Positions 17,348-26,700 of a stretch of 64,000 nucleotides of DNA are shown in pieces; the stretch's first letter is position 1, and every line of letters begins with the position of its first letter. This DNA is from Streptomyces caelestis (GTDB taxonomy: Bacteria; Actinomycetota; Actinomycetes; Streptomycetales; Streptomycetaceae): positions 6,820,001 to 6,884,000 of the forward strand of contig NZ_JACHNE010000001.1 of the NCBI RefSeq assembly GCF_014205255.1, in the 5' to 3' direction. Under the pieces are notes generated by a model. The model did no database searches, was not told the DNA's origin, and saw nothing but the letters and a program-made list of their open reading frames with translations. A program made the translations under genes and the position numbers.

Positions 17348-17372
17348 GGCCTGCGCATTCAGACCAGACCTT
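17348..17372. repeat. Right copy of 25-bp imperfect direct repeat
   Basis: GGCCTGCGCATTCAGACCAGACCTT differs from 10030-10054 at two positions, both G to A. The stem GGCCTG/CAGACC keeps pairing potential through a G-T pair. It marks the right limit of the low-density block; tight gene packing resumes at 17507. Confidence 0.65.
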
Positions 17373-17506
17373 CAGAAACAGACACTGACCAGGGCCGGAC
17401 ACGTCGCCGTGACCAGGGCCGGACGCTTCGCCCTCCCGGCGTTCCCGATGACCCGCCCCGCCGAGCCGCCCCCGCCGACCCGTCCCCCGACCCCCGCCCC
17501 CAGCCC

Positions 17507-18520
17507 TCACGCCACCCGCGCGAGATCCGCGTGCCGTACCTCGTGGACCGGCGGCAGGCCCGCCACCAGGCGCTCCAGTTCCTCCACGACGATGCGGCCG
17601 AGCCGCTCCAGTTCGTTGCCCAGGGAGCCGGCGATGTGCGGGGTGAGGAACACGTTGGGCAGGTGGTACAGCGGGGACCCGGACGGCAGCGGCTCCGGGT
17701 CCGTGACGTCGAGGACCGCGCTGAGCCGGCCGGAGACCAACTCGTCGGCGAGCGCGTCGTGGTCGACCAGCGCGCCGCGGGCGGTGTTGATGAGCACGCC
17801 GCCGTCCCGCACCAGGGCGAGCCGGTCGCGGTCGAGCATGTGGTGGGTCTCGGGGATGTCGGGGGCGTGCAGACTCACGATGTCGCTGTGTCGGAGCAGG
17901 TCCTCCAGCGACAGCGACTCGGCACCGAGGGCGGCGGCCTCGGCCGGGCTCACGTACGGGTCGTGCAGCAGGACGGTGAGGTCGAACGGCCGCAGCAGCT
18001 CCAGCAGTCGGCGGCCCACCCGGGACGCGCCGATGACGCCGACCCGGCGGCCGAGGTTGCCGGTGGCCGCGGTCTGAGCGGGGCCCGGGTAGGCGTGCGT
18101 GCGGCGGAAGCGCTCGCGGTGGTCGAAGGCGTCCTTGCCCACGAGCAGGATCATCGCGAGCGTGTACTCGGCGACGGGCACGGCGTTGCCCGTCACCGCG
18201 CTGGACACCTTCACGCCGCGCTCCCACAGGGCGTCGCCGACCAGGGAGCGCACGGACCCGGCCGCGTGCAGGACGGCGTCCAGCTTCGGGGCCGCCGCCA
18301 GGGCACCGGCATCCAGGCGCGGGCAGCCCCAGCCGGTGATCAGCACCTCGGCGGAGGCCAGGGCGCCGGCCGCGGCCGGATCGGTGAAGTCCCGCACGAC
18401 CAACCCGGGATCGATGTCGGCCGTGCGCCTCAGCCGCTCCATCAGCGGCGGAGGAAAGAGCAGCGGGAGGTGTACCGGGTCCATCGCGAACACGGCCCGC
18501 GGCAGCTGAGGGCTGGGCAT
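17507..18520 (-). CDS. D-isomer-specific 2-hydroxyacid dehydrogenase
   Basis: 337 aa; ATG at 18520 with CAGGAG upstream. The NAD-binding Rossmann motif is LGRRVGVIGASRVGRRLLEL (Gly-x-x-x-x-Gly) and the substrate Arg lies in LINTARGALVD. The Glu of the relay lies in the DPEPLPSGSPLY region and the catalytic His in FLTPHIAGS. The family reduces 2-oxoacids or oxidises D-2-hydroxyacids, for example glyoxylate, hydroxypyruvate or phosphoglycerate; the size fits the glyoxylate/hydroxypyruvate group. It is transcribed away from the polyuronide operon and has a LacI-type element (18554-18576) shared with the first LacI gene. A role in sugar-acid catabolism is therefore plausible. Confidence 0.92.
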   Translation of the reverse strand: MPSPQLPRAVFAMDPVHLPLLFPPPLMERLRRTADIDPGLVVRDFTDPAAAGALASAEVLITGWGCPRLDAGALAAAPKLDAVLHAAGSVRSLVGDALWERGVKVSSAVTGNAVPVAEYTLAMILLVGKDAFDHRERFRRTHAYPGPAQTAATGNLGRRVGVIGASRVGRRLLELLRPFDLTVLLHDPYVSPAEAAALGAESLSLEDLLRHSDIVSLHAPDIPETHHMLDRDRLALVRDGGVLINTARGALVDHDALADELVSGRLSAVLDVTDPEPLPSGSPLYHLPNVFLTPHIAGSLGNELERLGRIVVEELERLVAGLPPVHEVRHADLARVA

Positions 18521-18553
18521 GACACTCCTGGAGCAGAGGATGGAAACAGTTTC

Positions 18554-18576
18554 AGAAAGCGCCTTCTACCGTAGGT
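18554..18576 (-). promoter_or_regulatory. LacI-type promoter/operator element, copy B
   Basis: On the minus strand it reads ACCTACGGTAGAAGGCGCTTTCT. It is identical to copy A (2864-2886) at 20 of 23 positions and lies 34 nt upstream of the dehydrogenase start, in the same orientation. TACGGT may be the -10 box. Confidence 0.6.
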
Positions 18577-18677
18577 CCGCCGGGAAGCGGTGGTCAATCG
18601 GCAGGACCGGGGCAGCAGCTGTCAGTAAGTGAGGGGTCGGAGCCTTCGGCCTCGGCGGTCCGGCACGACAGGTTCTG

Positions 18678-18689
18678 GTAATCGGTTAC
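18678..18689. promoter_or_regulatory. Near-palindrome GTAATCGGTTAC
   Basis: Ten of 12 bases are self-complementary (GTAAYCGRTTAC). It resembles the CAACCGGTTG-type dyads in the same region and may be a weaker site for the same regulator. Confidence 0.4.
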
Positions 18690-18762
18690 TGATGTTTCAG
18701 TGCGCGGAGGTGGAGGCCGACTGCGTCACCGCCGGTACCTGAGCCCCCGGCTGACCACTTCA

Positions 18763-18775
18763 GCAACCGGTTCCC
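18763..18775 (+). promoter_or_regulatory. Operator-like GCAACCGGTTCCC shared with third LacI gene
   Basis: The 13-mer GCAACCGGTTCCC, with core AACCGGTT palindromic, occurs identically at 34760-34772 upstream of the LacI gene at 33637-34695. Here it lies about 250 nt upstream of the importer 2 operon. The simplest reading is a site for that LacI protein. Confidence 0.6.
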
Positions 18776-18908
18776 CAATGTGTTGCCGAGAAGAGAACCC
18801 GCCCGCCCCTGGTCAGGGACGTCCGCACCACCCTTCGGCGGCTTGATCCCGACGGCCGAAAACAGGACTCACCAGCACTCTGGCTGATGACACCGAGGTT
18901 ACACAGTC

Positions 18909-18918
18909 TTTTCGAAAA
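18909..18918. promoter_or_regulatory. Palindrome TTTTCGAAAA
   Basis: Perfect 10-bp palindrome, extending imperfectly to AGTCTTTTCGAAAACT. It is followed at once by a second dyad (18921-18937), giving a composite AT-centred site about 100 nt before the first gene of importer 2. Confidence 0.4.
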
Positions 18919-18920
18919 CT

Positions 18921-18937
18921 CGTCAAGGCTCTTGACG
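18921..18937. promoter_or_regulatory. Perfect 7-3-7 dyad CGTCAAG-GCT-CTTGACG
   Basis: A 17-bp inverted repeat 85 nt upstream of the binding-protein gene. TTGACG inside it also looks like a -35 box. Either an operator over the promoter or a promoter element is possible. Confidence 0.45.
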
Positions 18938-18975
18938 CGCCCTCCCGACGGCAAGAAGCTCTGCCCCACGCACAA

Positions 18976-18985
18976 CAACCGGTTG
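18976..18985. promoter_or_regulatory. Palindrome CAACCGGTTG near start of importer 2 operon
   Basis: Perfect 10-bp palindrome 37 nt upstream of the ATG at 19023, sharing the AACCGGTT core with 18763 and 34760. It would place a repressor across the transcription start or leader. Confidence 0.55.
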
Positions 18986-19022
18986 CCACAGCAGGCCGGA
19001 AAAGCAAGGAGGTGGTGCGTTC

Positions 19023-20372
19023 ATGCACCCACATGCTGGTGCTTCCCTGAGCCGCCGCCGATTCCTCACCCTCTCCGCGGCCGGCGCCGCGGTCGGCACG
19101 GCGGCGCTGAGCGGCTGCGCGATGCGGGTCTCCGGCGGCGTCAGCGGCGGCGGCGAGACGGTCACGCTGATGGTCAAGCCCGACGACATCTCCCCGGAGC
19201 TGGTCAGACAGGCCCAGAAGGACACCGGCGTCAAGATCGTCACGGTCCGCCACGACATCACCAAGCTCATCGGCATGATGACCAACGGTGCCCCGCCCGA
19301 CCTGGTCCGCGGTGTCGGTGCCACCGACGCGCCCTACTTCGCGGCGCGGGACGTGATGGAGGACCTGGACCCCTACTTCGCCGGAAGCAGCGTCCTCCGG
19401 GTCGACGACCTGGACCCGGTCAACGACCTGTGGCGCTTCGACGGCCGCACCCAGGGCAAGGGCCCCCGCTACGGCATGGCGAAGGACTTCTCCCAGGACT
19501 CCATGTACTGGTACAACACCGCCCTCTTCGACGAGGCGGGCGTCGACTACCCGCCCGAGACCGAGCCGGTCACCTTCGAGGAGTGGCTGGAGAACGCCAA
19601 GCGGCTGACGCGGCGCAAGAGCGGCCAGACGACCGTCTTCGGCGGCAGCTACAACGGCGTGCTGACGCCCAACCTCCTCGCGAGCCTGACGGCCGCGGCG
19701 GGCGGGAGCCTGTTCAGCGACGACTTCTCCCGGGTCGACTTCACCACCCCCGAGGCCCGCAAGGCGCTGAACTGGTACATCGAGTACGGCCGGGCCAAGG
19801 TCGGCCCCAGCATCATCCAGCCGGACCCCAACACCTGGGACGGTCCCACGTTCCAGGCGAACCGCATGGCCATGTCCAACTCCGGCTACTGGCTCGGCGG
19901 CCTGATCAACGCAGACAAGAAGCTGGCGCCCCTCGCCCGCCTCGCGCCGGCTCCCCTGTTCGAGGGCGGCCGGCGGGTCAGCCCCTGCCAGGCCGGCACC
20001 GGACTGTGGATGCCGAAGAAGGCGAAGAACAAGGACGCCGCCTGGCGGGTCTTCGAGTGGTTCTTCGGCGAGGGACCGGCCAAGGCCCGCGCCTCCAGCG
20101 GCTGGGGCATCCCGACGCTGAAGTCCCTGCGCCCGCTGATGCCGGCTCAGGAGGACTACCAGAAGCGGGTGCTGAAGGTGCAGAACGCCGAGCTGAAGCA
20201 CTTCTCGGTGATCGCCTACACGCCCTACGCCACGGCGGACTCGCTCTACGCCCTGTTCAACCAGGAGGCCCCGGCCGCGATGAACGGCCGGATGTCCGTC
20301 GACACCCTCGCGGGCCGCCTGAACTCGGCCATGAACGAGCAGCTCAAGCGCGGTAAGGAGCAGGTGGGATGA
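19023..20372 (+). CDS. Sugar-binding lipoprotein of ABC importer 2 (SBP family 1)
   Basis: 449 aa; GGAGG lies 10 nt before the ATG. The N-terminus carries a twin-arginine-like SRRRFLTLSAAG motif and a lipobox LSGC with Cys at residue 32, so it is probably exported folded and lipidated. The rest is a large extracellular solute-binding protein: the VTLMVKPDDIS opening, a Trp/Tyr-rich cleft and a GPSIIQPDPNTWDGPTFQAN loop. It starts a five- or six-gene operon continuing with two permeases, a GH28-like enzyme and two alginate-lyase-family enzymes. The ligand is therefore probably an oligouronide or a related acidic oligosaccharide. Confidence 0.95.
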   Translation: MHPHAGASLSRRRFLTLSAAGAAVGTAALSGCAMRVSGGVSGGGETVTLMVKPDDISPELVRQAQKDTGVKIVTVRHDITKLIGMMTNGAPPDLVRGVGATDAPYFAARDVMEDLDPYFAGSSVLRVDDLDPVNDLWRFDGRTQGKGPRYGMAKDFSQDSMYWYNTALFDEAGVDYPPETEPVTFEEWLENAKRLTRRKSGQTTVFGGSYNGVLTPNLLASLTAAAGGSLFSDDFSRVDFTTPEARKALNWYIEYGRAKVGPSIIQPDPNTWDGPTFQANRMAMSNSGYWLGGLINADKKLAPLARLAPAPLFEGGRRVSPCQAGTGLWMPKKAKNKDAAWRVFEWFFGEGPAKARASSGWGIPTLKSLRPLMPAQEDYQKRVLKVQNAELKHFSVIAYTPYATADSLYALFNQEAPAAMNGRMSVDTLAGRLNSAMNEQLKRGKEQVG

Positions 20373-21367
20373 CGGTCGACCAGATACCCGTCACGGGGCG
20401 GACCGACCCGGCCGCGCGTGCCGACCGCGCCACACCGGCCGGCCGGCGGCCCCGGATCTCCATGACCGCTCGCAGGCATCGCGCTTTCTACCTGTTCACC
20501 GCACCCTGGATCATCGGTTTCCTGCTGCTGACGATCGTGCCGATGGCGTACGCGCTGTGGCTGAGCTTCACCACGTACGACGGCATCTCGCCGCACTGGC
20601 GCTACGTCGGCCTCGGCAACTACACCGAGCTGTTCTCCGACCCGCAGACCTGGAACTCCCTGGGCCGCACCGGCCTGTTCGCGGTCACGTCGGTGCCGCT
20701 GTCGATCGTCGCCGGGCTGGGGCTCGCCGTCCTGGTCAACCGGCCGGTCAAGGCGCGCGGGCTGTTCCGCACCCTGCTCTACCTGCCGGCCGTGGTGCCC
20801 CCGGTCGGTGTGGGCCTCACCTTCAAGGCGCTCTTCGACCAGAACTCCGGTGCCGCCAACGGCGTCATCACCCTGTTCGGCTTCGACGCGCTGGGCTGGC
20901 TCGCCGACCCCTACGCCCGCTACGTGCTGCTGATGAGTGTGCTGTGGGCGGCCGGAAACGTCATGATCATCTCGCTGGCGGGGCTCCAGGACGTGCCCCG
21001 GGAACTCCACGAGGCCGCCCGGATCGACGGGGCGAGTGCCTGGCGGACCTTCCGCAGCATCACCGTGCCGCTGCTGTCGCCGGTGCTGCTCTTCCAGACC
21101 GTGACCGGTGTGATCGCCTCCGTGCAGACCATCATGCCGCTGCTGCTGTCACCGGACGGCACCACGGCCGGCGTCACCGCCCTGCCGCAGTCCAACTACC
21201 TGTACATGATGCACGTCTTCTCGCAGTACTTCGCGCTCGGCCGCTACGGCTACGCCTCCGCGCTGCTGTGGGTGCTCTTCGTTCTGATCCTCATCGTGAC
21301 CGGACTCATCTTCAAGTTCACGTCCGGCGTGGTGTTCTACAACGTCGACCCGGAGGCGAAGAAGTGA
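20369..21367 (+). CDS. ABC transporter permease (MalF-like), importer 2
   Basis: 332 aa; the ATG overlaps the stop of the binding-protein gene (ATGA). A 40-residue cytoplasmic N-terminus precedes six membrane spans. The EAA loop is HEAARIDGASAWRTFRSITV. Together with the next permease it forms the channel of the importer. No ATPase gene is linked, again suggesting use of a shared MsiK-type ATPase. Confidence 0.95.
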   Translation: MTVDQIPVTGRTDPAARADRATPAGRRPRISMTARRHRAFYLFTAPWIIGFLLLTIVPMAYALWLSFTTYDGISPHWRYVGLGNYTELFSDPQTWNSLGRTGLFAVTSVPLSIVAGLGLAVLVNRPVKARGLFRTLLYLPAVVPPVGVGLTFKALFDQNSGAANGVITLFGFDALGWLADPYARYVLLMSVLWAAGNVMIISLAGLQDVPRELHEAARIDGASAWRTFRSITVPLLSPVLLFQTVTGVIASVQTIMPLLLSPDGTTAGVTALPQSNYLYMMHVFSQYFALGRYGYASALLWVLFVLILIVTGLIFKFTSGVVFYNVDPEAKK

Positions 21368-22227
21368 CCGCCACCAGCCTGCCGCCGAACTCCGCGCCCC
21401 GGGTGCGGGTGCGCGTCAACCGCCTCGTCCTCTACACGGTCCTCGTCGCCCTCACCGGGCTGTTCATCGGCCCCTTCGGCTGGCTGATCCTCTCCGGCCT
21501 GAAGACCCCGGCGGAACTGGCCGCCTCGCCCGTGCACTGGCTGCCCACCGACTTCCAGTGGCAGAACTTCGCCGACGCCTTCCACCTGATCGACTTCCTC
21601 GGGTACGCCCGCAACTCCCTGATCATCGCCCTGATCTACGCCGTGCTCGTCACGCTCAGCTCGGCCTGGGTCGGCTTCGGTTTCGCCCGACTGGAAGCCC
21701 CGGGCAAGAAGACGCTGTTCGGCATCCTCATCGGCTCGATGATGCTGCCCCAGATGATCACCCTGCTGCCGACGTACCTGATCTTCGCCAAGCTCGGCAT
21801 GGTCGACACGTACTGGCCGTGGGTGTTCTGGGGACTGGCCGCCGCTCCCTATCTGGTCTTCCTCTTCCGGCAGTTCTTCGCCGGGCTGCCCCGTGAGCTG
21901 GAGGAGGCCGCGATCGTCGACGGCTGCGGCTACGGCATGATCTTCTGGCGGATCTTCCTGCCGCAGTCCTGGCCGGTGCTGTCCGCGAGCTTCGTGATCG
22001 CCTTCACCTGGAGCTGGGGCGACTACATCGCGCCCCAACTCCTCCTGTCCACGGACAAGTCGACGCTCGCCGTCGCCGTCATGACGACGTACGTCACCTC
22101 GGCCGGCACCCCGGTCACCAACCTCCAGGCCGCGGCATCCGTGATGTACGTCGTCCCCATCCTGCTGATCTTCCTGATCGCCCAGCGCGGTTTCGTGGCC
22201 GGGATGTCCACGACCGGACTGAAGTAG
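21364..22227 (+). CDS. ABC transporter permease (MalG-like), importer 2
   Basis: 287 aa starting at GTG 21364, which overlaps the previous stop (GTGA). It has six hydrophobic spans and the EAA loop EEAAIVDGCGYGMIFWRIFL, then a MalG-type C-terminus (RGFVAGMSTTGLK). Tight coupling to the two preceding genes supports one transporter. The gap to the next gene is 34 nt with AAGGAG before its start, so the operon continues. Confidence 0.95.
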   Translation: MTATSLPPNSAPRVRVRVNRLVLYTVLVALTGLFIGPFGWLILSGLKTPAELAASPVHWLPTDFQWQNFADAFHLIDFLGYARNSLIIALIYAVLVTLSSAWVGFGFARLEAPGKKTLFGILIGSMMLPQMITLLPTYLIFAKLGMVDTYWPWVFWGLAAAPYLVFLFRQFFAGLPRELEEAAIVDGCGYGMIFWRIFLPQSWPVLSASFVIAFTWSWGDYIAPQLLLSTDKSTLAVAVMTTYVTSAGTPVTNLQAAASVMYVVPILLIFLIAQRGFVAGMSTTGLK

Positions 22228-22261
22228 CCCCTCTTCCCGAACCTTTTGCAAGGAGTTACCC

Positions 22262-23791
22262 ATGAACACGCCCCTGTCCCGCCGGACCACCCTCCAGGCC
22301 GCCGGTGTCATCGCTGCCGCCGGCTTGGCCGGCAGCATCGCCGGCACCGCGCAGGCCGCCACGGCGGATGAGGCCGCCACCGGCGACAGCGTGGTCATCC
22401 ACCCGACGCTTCCGAAGGTGCCTGTCAACAACTCCTTCACCGTCAAGGTCCGGCCGCTCGGCGGCACCTGGCAGAAGCTCGGCGTCTACCTCGCCAAGCT
22501 CGCACTGATCGACGCGAACACCGGCAGCAACAGAGCCCAGAGCTCCTCCTGGGCCGCCTTCGACTTCTCCGGCACGGTCGAGGTCGAGGTCACGTACAAC
22601 CCGGGCGGCGGCGAGAAGGTCCGCATCCGCCCGGACTCCTACGGCATCAAGCCCGAGGTGCTCGGCAGCACCGCGCGCTTCACCCTGGACCGGCCCCGCA
22701 ACCTCGTCGTCCAGATCGACGACAAGATCTTCGACTGCCTGCACCTGTTCGCGAACCCGATCGAGCAGGACGTGCCCGCCGAGGGCGACAAGAAGGTCAT
22801 GTACTTCGGGCCCGGTCTGCACACCCACCCCGACCGAACCCTGAAGGTGCCCTCCGGCACCACCGTCTACCTGGCCGCGGGCGCAGTCCTCACCTCCGCC
22901 GTGATCTTCGAGGGCGTGGAGAACTCCCGGCTGATCGGCCGCGGCGTGGTCTACGACACGACCGGCGGTGCGGTCTTCGTCCGCAAGTGCGAGAACGTCA
23001 CGATCGACGGCGTCACGATCCTCAACCCCCGGTACGAGAACATCAGGGTCGCCGAGTCCCAGAACCTCACCATCAAGAATCTGCGTGCCTTCAGTCACCA
23101 GGGCTGGGGCGACGGCATCCAGCTCTACTGCTCCGAGAACGTCACGATCGACGGCTGCTTCCTGCGCACCTCCGACGACTGCGTCGCTCTCTACACCCAC
23201 CGCTGGGACTTCTACGGCGACACCCGCAACATCACCGTCAAGAACTGCTCCCTCTGGGCCGACGTCGCCCACCCGATCAACATCGGCGTGCACGGCAATT
23301 CCGACACCCCAGAGGTGCTGGAGAACCTGCGCTACGAGAACATCGACATCCTCGACCACCGCGAGCCGCAGGTGACCTACCAGGGCGCCATCGCCTTCAT
23401 GGTCGGTGACAGCAACATCGTCCGGGACGTCAGGTTCGACAACATCCGCGTGGAGGACTTCCGCTGGGGCCAGCTCATCCACATGCGGGTCGAGTACAAC
23501 CCGAAGTACAACACGTCGGCAGGCCGCGCCATCGAGTCCGTCTACATCAAGGACCTCAGTTACAACGGCAAGAACGCCGACCTCTCGATCATCGCCGGCC
23601 TCGACGCGGAGCACGCGATCAAGGACGTCACCTTCGAGAACCTCCGCGTCAACGGCAGGGTGATCGCCGACAGCACGGGCAAGCCGAAGTGGTACCTGGC
23701 CTCGGACGGCGTGCCCATGTTCGTCAACGAGCACGTGACGAACCTGAAGTTCCTCACCACCGCCGAGGCCGCGGCGGCCGCCGCGTCATGA
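22262..23791 (+). CDS. Secreted GH28-like (polygalacturonase-fold) beta-helix enzyme
   Basis: 509 aa. The N-terminus (SRRTTLQAAGVIAAAG, cleavage near TAQAA) looks like a Tat signal peptide. After a beta-sandwich of about 110 residues, the chain enters a right-handed beta-helix with Asn-rich coils (NVTIDGVTILNP, NLTIKNLRAFSHQG). The motif WGDGIQLYCSENVTIDG followed by TSDDCVAL resembles the paired-Asp active site of GH28 pectin hydrolases, and a GVHGN loop follows. Assignment to GH28 or a sister beta-helix family (for example a dextranase-like one) is uncertain. It sits between the permeases and two lyases, which favours a polyuronide substrate. Confidence 0.85.
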   Translation: MNTPLSRRTTLQAAGVIAAAGLAGSIAGTAQAATADEAATGDSVVIHPTLPKVPVNNSFTVKVRPLGGTWQKLGVYLAKLALIDANTGSNRAQSSSWAAFDFSGTVEVEVTYNPGGGEKVRIRPDSYGIKPEVLGSTARFTLDRPRNLVVQIDDKIFDCLHLFANPIEQDVPAEGDKKVMYFGPGLHTHPDRTLKVPSGTTVYLAAGAVLTSAVIFEGVENSRLIGRGVVYDTTGGAVFVRKCENVTIDGVTILNPRYENIRVAESQNLTIKNLRAFSHQGWGDGIQLYCSENVTIDGCFLRTSDDCVALYTHRWDFYGDTRNITVKNCSLWADVAHPINIGVHGNSDTPEVLENLRYENIDILDHREPQVTYQGAIAFMVGDSNIVRDVRFDNIRVEDFRWGQLIHMRVEYNPKYNTSAGRAIESVYIKDLSYNGKNADLSIIAGLDAEHAIKDVTFENLRVNGRVIADSTGKPKWYLASDGVPMFVNEHVTNLKFLTTAEAAAAAAS

Positions 23792-26700
23792 GCACCGTCC
23801 CCGTGAGAAGCACTCCCATGAGCACCCCCGCACCGAGCCGCCGGGGCTTCCTCGGCGGCGCGGCCGCCCTGCTGCTCGTGTCGGGCGCGAGCGGCCTGCT
23901 CGCGTCCGGCACCGCCCGGGCCGCCGCCCAGGACGGCACCACCGGGCTGCGCGCCTTCACGCACCCCGGGCTGCTGCACAGCGCCGACGACCTGGCCCGT
24001 ATGAAGGCCGCGGTCGCCGCGAAGGAATCCCCGGTCTACGACGGCTATCTCGCGCTCGCGGCCCACGCGCGTTCGAAGGCCACCTACGCCATCCAGAACA
24101 CCGGCCAGATCACCTCCTGGGGCCGCGGCCCCACCAACTTCCAGAACCAGGCCGTCGCCGACTCGGCCGCCGCCTACCAGACCGCGCTGATGTGGTGCGT
24201 CACGGGCGAGCGCGCCTACGCCGACAAGTCCCGCGACATCCTCAACGCCTGGTCGGCGTCCCTGACGGCCGTCACCGGCGCCGACGGGCCGCTCGGCGCC
24301 GGGCTCCAGGTCTTCAAGTTCGTCAACGCCGCCGAACTGCTGAGACACAGCGGCTACGACGGCTGGGCGAAGGAAGACATCGCGCGCTGCGAGGAGTCCT
24401 TCCTGCGCGTCTGGTATCCGGCGATCTCCGGCTACATGCTCTACGCCAACGGCAACTGGGACCTGACGTCCGTCCAGTCGATCCTGGCCATCGGCGTGTT
24501 CTGCGAGGAGCCCACCCTCTTCGAGGACGCGCTGCGCTTCGCCGCCGCCGGCGCGGGCAACGGCAGTGTCCGGCACCGCATCGTCACCGACGCGGGACAG
24601 GGCCAGGAGTCAGGCCGCGACCAGGGCCACGAGCAGCTCGCCGTCGGCCTGCTCGCGGACGCCGCGCAGGTCGCCTGGAACCAGGGCGTCGACCTGTACG
24701 CCTTCGACGGCAACCGGCTGCTGAAGAACGTCGAGTACGCCGCCCGCTACAACCTCGGCGGCGACGTGCCCTTCGTCCCCGACCTGGACCGCACCGGCAA
24801 GTACGTCAAGAAGTCCGTTTCCGCCGTCGGGCGCGGAAACCTGCCCCCGATCTACGAGATGGCCTACGCGCACTACGCCGGAGTCCGGGGCCTCGACACC
24901 CCCTACACCAAGGCGGCCGTCTTCCGCGGCACGGGCGGTGCCCGTGTTGTCGAGGGCAGCAACGACGACCTGCCGAGCTGGGGCACCCTCACCTTCGCGG
25001 GGACGAAGGCCCCGTCCCCGGTCAGGCCCACGGCTCCGGCCGGTGTCACGGCTGTGGGCGGCGCCAAGTCCGTCACCGTGACGTGGGTGCCGTCGGTGTG
25101 GGCCGAGTCGTACACGGTCCTGCGGGCGACCGGCGCCGGCGGACCGTACGAGATGATCGCGACCGAGCTCGACGAGCCGGCCTACGACGACCGTGACGCC
25201 CGCGCGGGCAGGCCCTCCTACTACCGGATCACGGCCACGAACTCGCAGGGCACCAGCGCCCGTTCGGCCTGGGCGGCGGCGGTTCCCGGGCTGCCCGACC
25301 CCTGGGAGACGCGGGACGTCGGGGACGTCAGGATCCCCGGCTCGGCAGTCTTCGACGGTGAGCGGTTCGTGCTGGAGGCGTCCGGCAGCGCCGACACCCA
25401 CCGCCTGGCGTACCTGCCGCTGCGCGGCGACGGCACGATCACCGCGCGGATCGTGTATCCGCTCAGCTCCCAGTACTCAAAGATCGGCGTCACCGTCCGG
25501 GCGGGCCTGGACGCGGACGCGGCGCACGCCGCCATGCTGATCCAGGGCCTGCCGCTGCACACCTGGAGCGGCGTGTGGTCCGTACGGCCCAAGGCGGGGG
25601 CCGGGATCAAGGGCACCGGCAGCACACCCGTGCCGCCGTCCCAGCAGCAGGCGATCACCACGAGCGCGGGCTTCCCGATCTCCTCCTTCGGCACGCTGCC
25701 CGAGTCGGCGACCCCGCTTCAGGCCCCGTACGTCGAGGGCGCGGGCGACGGCTACCGGATGCGTATGCCGTACTGGGTCCGTGTGACCCGCCGGGGCGAC
25801 CGCTGCACCGGCGCCATCTCACCGGACGGCATCCGCTGGACCGAAGTCGGCTCCAGTGACGTCGAGTTGGGCGGAACCGCGTACGTCGGACTCACCCTCA
25901 CGTCCTGTCTCGGCGTCGACGAGTCGTACGCCGAGACCGGCACCGGCGCCTTCGACAACGTCAGCGTCGCCTCCCGGACCGCCGGCGAGGTCTGGTCCGT
26001 GCCCCGCCCGGCCACCGCCGCCGGCGACCTGCGGGCCACCGCGGGCGCCGACGCGGTCGAGCTGGCCTGGACCGATCCGGACCTCTCCGCCCGCTACAAG
26101 GTGCTGCGCGCCGCCGCGGCCGACGGCCCCTACGAGACGATCGCCACCGGCATCGGCGCGGTCGGCTTCGGCACCCGCGTCCGCTACGCCGACGCCACCG
26201 GCACGCCCGGGACGACGTACCACTACGCCGTCGCCAAGACCAACTGCGCCGGACGCGGCCCCCTGTCGGAGCCCGCCGCGTCGACGATGCCGACCCCCTC
26301 CACACCGCGACTCACCTCCGCCACCACGGCGTTCGCCAACAAGGGCGCGCCCTTCAAGCACCTCCTGCGAGCCTCGCACGAACCGATCCGGTTCACCGCG
26401 GACGGACTGCCCGACGGCCTGCGCGTCGACCGGCGCACCGGCCTGATCTCCGGAACACCCACGCGGACGGGCGAGTTCAAGGTCAGCATCAGCGCGGGCA
26501 ACGCCGCCGGAGACGCCACCGGAACCCTCACCCTCACGGTCGGCACCCCGCCGCCCGCGCCCTGGACCTACGGTGACCTGGGCGATGTCGTCCTCGACGA
26601 CCGCGCCTACGGCACTCTCGGCGTGGTCGCCGTCCGCACCCCCGGCAGCACCGCCCACCAGGACGGGACCTTCGTGGTGCGGGGCGCCGGGACCGACCTC

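Larger units (their letters stand above)
16149..17506. other. Long decayed region at right edge of accessory block
   Basis: 1,358 nt with no intact gene. It holds a reversed DNA ligase relic (16758-16950), a perfect 13-bp hairpin (17008-17046), the right copy of the 25-bp repeat (17348-17372) and a 15-bp direct repeat TGACCAGGGCCGGAC at 17386 and 17410. On the minus strand just left of the 25-bp repeat there is a short open stretch (LGQLTPITFCREAHDIAAAS) that may be another gene relic, unrecognised. Confidence 0.6.
18521..19022. other. Divergent control region between dehydrogenase and importer 2 operon
   Basis: 502 nt without a gene but packed with palindromes, listed separately: 18554-18576, 18678-18689, 18763-18775, 18909-18918, 18921-18937 and 18976-18985. 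The density suggests a divergent regulatory region with several operators, perhaps for more than one LacI-type regulator. Confidence 0.7.

Noticed and set aside
10030..17372. Composite transposon or integrative element
   Set aside because: Direct and inverted repeats are present, but no transposase, integrase, excisionase or tRNA gene is visible, so the block is described only as accessory and bounded by repeats.
17250..17400. Short peptide LGQLTPITFCREAHDIAAAS on the minus strand as a real gene
   Set aside because: It lacks a start, ribosome site and recognisable family and spans the direct repeat; kept only as a possible relic.
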